Shown in pieces: positions 60,821 through 64,000 of a DNA stretch of 64,000 nucleotides. Source of the DNA: JARBUG01 sp035628915. GTDB taxonomy: Bacteria > Bacillota > Sulfobacillia > Symbiobacteriales > Symbiobacteriaceae. A program made the translations under genes and the position numbers. Each line of letters opens with the position of its first letter. The stretch's first letter is position 1. The stretch lies in assembly GCA_035628915.1 (NCBI GenBank), contig DASPIW010000062.1, positions 11,395 through 75,394 on the forward strand, in the 5' to 3' direction. Below the pieces are notes generated by a model. That model did no database searches. It saw nothing but the letters and a program-made list of their open reading frames with translations, and had not been told where the DNA came from.

Positions 60821-63418
60821 ATGACACGGCGACTAAGAACAGGAAGGTGGGCAGCAGTTGCCCTCCTTACAGGAATCCTGACGCTGGCTTTCGCTTCTGG
60901 AACCCACGCTGACTGGATCACCAAGGGCGGAACGTATCAACGTACGAGCCGTGCGGACGAAATCCTGGGCTCCATGAATGCCCGGGAATGGTGGAGCGTT
61001 GAGGACGGGCCAGGATATGCTCAACTCAGCGGTATCTATCTCCGCCCGGGCTTTGGTGAAAGTTCCACCCAGCCGGTGGTCGAGGGCGAAATGATCTACC
61101 ACACTGCGGGAAAGCACTTGTGGGGCATCAGGCTCGGGCAGGATCACAAGCCCCTGTCAGGTTACGATGGGGTCGTCATCCTGCCAATTGGGGTCAGTCC
61201 GTTCCGCCCAAATGCCAACCCGGAGGACAGGACGGCCGACATTGGACCAGGGCGCACACCCGCGAGCAGCCCCTCCTACAGCCCGGAGAGCGGCATCATC
61301 TACTGGGGCAGCCCGTATGGCGAGCTCTGGGCCTACCGTACCCGCGACGGGGAGATGCGTTCGCTCATCCTGGCTCAAGGCTGCAAGATAGTAGGCTCAC
61401 CGCTCGTCCTCCGGATAAATGGGCAGGACGTTGTCGTGGTCGGCGACCGACCCGTTCCGGAGGATCCAAGCACCGCACAGTGCGGGAGTATCTGGGCCGC
61501 CTGGGGTTTTGAACTGGGGCGAGAGCCCGAGTCCAGTCGATTCGGCGACGAGATCTACGGGGGATGGGTGACCCCTTCACCCGTTGCCGTTGGACCGCAG
61601 GATTTCATGATCGGGACCGACCTAGGCAACGCGGGGCGGGCACTCCGAATGCATGTCAGCTGGAAACCGGACGGGAAGTACTACATCGAGTTGGACGATC
61701 AAGTAGAGGGCTACAACGGTGGATTCGCCGGAACCTTTGCGTCCGCCCCCAACGGCAAGGTCTACTGGCTGGACACGAACGGCAGGCTCTTCTCCCACAC
61801 CGGTACGCAAGTGCCTCAACCCGTCAACCTCCTCGAGCTGCTGCTCCCCGAAGACCCCGAAACGGGCGCCATCTTCACAAACACGGAACCCGCAATCGGA
61901 GCCGACGGCTCGCTCTACATCACCCTCCGCAACTTCTGGCTCAAGAGCGACCCTTTCCCGTGGCGCCCAGATCCAAGCATCGACAGCTACGACCCCGGTC
62001 CCCCCGGCGCCCTCCTCAAAATCGACCCCGAAACCATGACCGTAACCGCCTTCCGCCGCCTTCCCACAGACGGAATCCAAGGCTGGCGCCGGGCCGTCAA
62101 CACGGCCCCCCTGGTCCTGCGCCAGGCCGACGGCACCGAAGCCATCGCCCTCGGCGACGTCAACGGCAACATGTACCTCTACTCCGCCACCGACCTGGAG
62201 CCCCTGAACGCCTGGAAAGACCTCCCCGGCGGCGACTCCACCAAGGTCGAGCACGGCGGCCACGTCGCCCACCCGTTCTCCCTGCTCCGCCCCGGCGAAA
62301 CCGCCGCGCGGGCGCCCAAAACCTACTCCCAGCGCACGGGCATCGGCACCGACCCCATGGCGGCCAACCGCCTCCTCATGACGGGCGTCAACTATACCAA
62401 CGACGCATCCGGGACGGTTCACCACCGCCTGGTCGCCTACTACAACCCCGTTCCCTTCAACCTCGCCTGGAGCGGAGCCAACCTCACACCGGAGAAGGCG
62501 TACAAGCCGGGCGACGCCGTCACCGTGGGCGGCTCTGTCCGCCTTGACGCCAGCCTGCTCGGCGCCGGCACCACCCTCAGCCAGATCCGGAACGGCGACG
62601 TCGACGTCCGCTGGCTCGCCATCAGCAAGGAAGACTGGACGAGCCTCAACGGCGGCGGCCCCAGCCCCTCGCTCCGGGCCATCGGTGCTCCTGCCGTACT
62701 GTCGCCCGGCATGGTCAGCGGCAGCGCCGCCCCAGCCCGTGGCGCCTTCACCGCCGACGAAGCGCTCCCCAAGGACGGCTACATCATTGGCGTGATCGAC
62801 ATGCAAAAAGTCGCCCAGTATGACCCGGAGTCGCCGGGCGCCCTGATCGCCGCCAGAACAGCCATCAGCGCTGACACGGCGCCCTCGGAGCACTATGAAA
62901 CCAGCTATCGCGACAACCTCATTGCGGTGCCCTACCGGCTCCAACTGCCGCTGAACCTGCGGGTCGCCGCAGTCGTCGAGGTGCTCCCGGACCACCTGGA
63001 GATTACGGCATACGTGGCCAATATCTCCGAAGGGGTCATCGAAGGTACCGTCCCCCTGACGGGGACCGTGACCTCATCGATTTCGGGCGTGCTCAGGCTC
63101 CCCGAACACCTGATTACCGTCGCCCCGCGCACCGCAGAGGAGGTGACCTACGCCCTGCCGTTGATCGGGTGCGACCTGGAGGAGTTCGACGTCACGATCG
63201 AAGTCAACCCAAACCCCACGGCCAATAATAGCGAGACGACCTACGCCGACAACCTGTCGCGTGCCAACGCCGCCGCCGGCACCCCGGGCGGCTGTGGGGG
63301 GCCGGGCGCCATCGAGGGGGGAGAGCGCAGGGTCATTCCGGTGCCCTCTGACTGCGATGCCATTGCCGACCCGGATGACCGGCAGCTGTGCCGGAACTAC
63401 CGCAAGGAACTGGATTAA
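60821..63418 (+). CDS. Secreted protein with propeller-like repeats (865 aa)
   Basis: ATG after GGGGGAGGAAGT. Signal peptide 1-30 (ends THA). Residues ~35-520 contain recurring strands of the outer-surface beta-propeller kind (GIIYWGSPYGELWAYRTRDG; NGKVYWLDTNGRLF; DGSLYITLRNFWL; IALGDVNGNMYLYS), as in PQQ-like or Kelch-like propellers. About 690-840 looks like a CARDB/Ig-like module. From 61800 on, the DNA is visibly richer in C-ending codons than before. No catalytic residues or anchor identified. Function unknown; partner of the stalk protein upstream. Confidence 0.75.
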   Translation: MTRRLRTGRWAAVALLTGILTLAFASGTHADWITKGGTYQRTSRADEILGSMNAREWWSVEDGPGYAQLSGIYLRPGFGESSTQPVVEGEMIYHTAGKHLWGIRLGQDHKPLSGYDGVVILPIGVSPFRPNANPEDRTADIGPGRTPASSPSYSPESGIIYWGSPYGELWAYRTRDGEMRSLILAQGCKIVGSPLVLRINGQDVVVVGDRPVPEDPSTAQCGSIWAAWGFELGREPESSRFGDEIYGGWVTPSPVAVGPQDFMIGTDLGNAGRALRMHVSWKPDGKYYIELDDQVEGYNGGFAGTFASAPNGKVYWLDTNGRLFSHTGTQVPQPVNLLELLLPEDPETGAIFTNTEPAIGADGSLYITLRNFWLKSDPFPWRPDPSIDSYDPGPPGALLKIDPETMTVTAFRRLPTDGIQGWRRAVNTAPLVLRQADGTEAIALGDVNGNMYLYSATDLEPLNAWKDLPGGDSTKVEHGGHVAHPFSLLRPGETAARAPKTYSQRTGIGTDPMAANRLLMTGVNYTNDASGTVHHRLVAYYNPVPFNLAWSGANLTPEKAYKPGDAVTVGGSVRLDASLLGAGTTLSQIRNGDVDVRWLAISKEDWTSLNGGGPSPSLRAIGAPAVLSPGMVSGSAAPARGAFTADEALPKDGYIIGVIDMQKVAQYDPESPGALIAARTAISADTAPSEHYETSYRDNLIAVPYRLQLPLNLRVAAVVEVLPDHLEITAYVANISEGVIEGTVPLTGTVTSSISGVLRLPEHLITVAPRTAEEVTYALPLIGCDLEEFDVTIEVNPNPTANNSETTYADNLSRANAAAGTPGGCGGPGAIEGGERRVIPVPSDCDAIADPDDRQLCRNYRKELD

Positions 63419-63426
63419 CATGGCGA

Positions 63427-63458
63427 ACCCCAGCCTTCGGCAAACCGGAGGCTGGGGT
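63427..63458 (+). terminator. Hairpin after the propeller-like gene
   Basis: 14-bp stem ACCCCAGCCTTCGG / CCGGAGGCTGGGGT with a 4-base loop; no T run. Confidence 0.6.
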
Positions 63459-63520
63459 CAGAGTCCTGACAAATCCACTTAGCCTCGACCGCGGTGTCTC
63501 CGTAAACAAAGGCTGCCACT

Positions 63521-64000
63521 GTGAGACAAGAACCAGGTGGGGGTCCACCGGCCGTAGGGCCGGGCGGCTCTCAGCCGCTGGAAGGGCATGGGAGGACGCC
63601 GGCCTGCCGATTCGCCGTTTTTTTGCAGACTGTGTCCGGCGGAATGACGCAAACGAGCGGTGAATCCTTGAAATTGGGCGCCAGCCACCTCAGTAGACGG
63701 CCTGTTATCGGGTTTTTGAGGACCGGATGCCATGGTCTGGCCTGAAGAAAGGCCGTTCTGAGGGCAAAAAGGCGACTCGGCTGCGTGATTCGCCGACAAA
63801 TTGCTTACATCTCTCGAGCCCCTTCTTCAAAGGAGCGGCGAATCGTCTGCCACGAAGGTAAGAGGCTGCTTGACAGCCGAAGGCCATGCTTAACTGAAGA
63901 TGAGGGAAGGCCCCTCGGAGCCGCCATACAGGTGGAGGCTCCAAACCACCGTAAGCTGCTGTGGTCAAAAGCCATGGTGGTGAACGTTACGGAAAAGGCG
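63521..64000 (+). mobile_element. Candidate group II intron, 5' portion (runs off the window)
   Basis: No protein gene is credible in the last 580 bases. From GTGAGACAAGAACC (63521) the sequence has features of bacterial group II intron domain I-III: a GCGGCTCTCAGCCGCTGGAAGG segment like the family's GGCTAACCGCCTGAAGG, compact GC stems, and near the end GGTGAACGTTACGGAAAAGGCG, which resembles the intron motif before domain IV. The first five bases GTGAG differ from consensus GTGYG at one place. The reverse transcriptase and domains V-VI would lie beyond 64000. Pattern-based call only. Confidence 0.45.

Noticed and set aside
61622..62995. 457-aa minus-strand open frame inside the propeller-like gene
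   Set aside because: Gly/Val/Ala-rich shadow frame; the plus strand has the signal peptide, Shine-Dalgarno and repeats.
63705..63968. 87-aa minus-strand frame (MTTAAYGGLEPPP...)
   Set aside because: No Shine-Dalgarno and no family; composition fits structured RNA, probably the group II intron region.
63974..64000. ATG at 63974 as the start of a coding gene running off the window
   Set aside because: No Shine-Dalgarno, only nine codons visible, and the bases match an intron motif (GTGAACGTTACGG) better than a gene start.

Overview
The window reads as chromosome from a high-GC, spore-former-type Firmicute of the Symbiobacterium kind (Clostridia). Evidence from the sequence: strong GGAGG ribosome binding sites with many GTG and TTG starts, a T-box on glyQS, a ydaO-type c-di-AMP riboswitch, the order glyQ-glyS / ppdK regulator-ppdK / dnaG-rpoD, and copper-amine-oxidase-like 'stalk' domains on secreted proteins. 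The genus is an inference from gene content and order, not from an alignment. Several starts were moved inward from the longest open frame because a Shine-Dalgarno sequence decides them; each case is explained.

Layout. 1-5800: small unknown gene, a secreted GH26-like protein with stalk repeats (minus), a Dcu-type C4-dicarboxylate carrier and a DUF2157/GDYXXLXY membrane pair. 5800-18160: housekeeping block (T-box, glyQ, glyS; c-di-AMP riboswitch on the minus strand in front of a 73-aa zinc-ribbon gene; DUF1189 protein; ppdK regulator and ppdK; dnaG; rpoD). 18540-23570: pstSCAB-phoU and a lone PhoB-like regulator. 23650-27090: tatA, a four-cluster ferredoxin protein and a two-component pair. 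28220-32830: psrC-psrB-psrA-torD molybdoenzyme operon. 32880-36010: Met/Gly-rich SHOCT membrane protein, cupredoxin lipoprotein and a two-component system. 36200-42255: formate dehydrogenase operon (minus) with a selenocysteine UGA, a visible SECIS hairpin, two TGTGA-N6-TCACA boxes upstream, and a half-length aldehyde:ferredoxin-oxidoreductase-like protein at its end. 42660-46545: second NarL-type two-component pair, divergent from a Cache-domain sensor. 47100-48200: two tRNA genes followed by decayed insertion sequences. 48190-63420: accessory region with a TetR operon, methyltransferase, secreted stalk and orphan proteins, a divergent CGNR regulator/EamA exporter, and several broken genes (ABC transporter, flavodoxin). 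63520-64000: probably the 5' part of a group II intron running off the window.

How the genes fit together. The centre of the window is an anaerobic respiration region. Formate dehydrogenase (Sec- and Mo/W-dependent, Tat-exported) can feed electrons through a NrfD-type membrane subunit, and the PsrABC-type enzyme can pass them to a sulfur-type acceptor. TatA and TorD serve export and maturation. Dyads of the Fnr/Crp/Rex class lie in front of fdh and tatA, and two NarL-type two-component systems sit next to these operons. The PsrABC substrate and the regulator assignments are inferences.

The right-hand third holds the least explained material: a 1099-aa secreted orphan, a paired secreted stalk/propeller-like set, helically phased TTCGAA operators, nested inverted repeats at a CGNR/EamA junction, and tandem 10-bp and 11-bp repeats.
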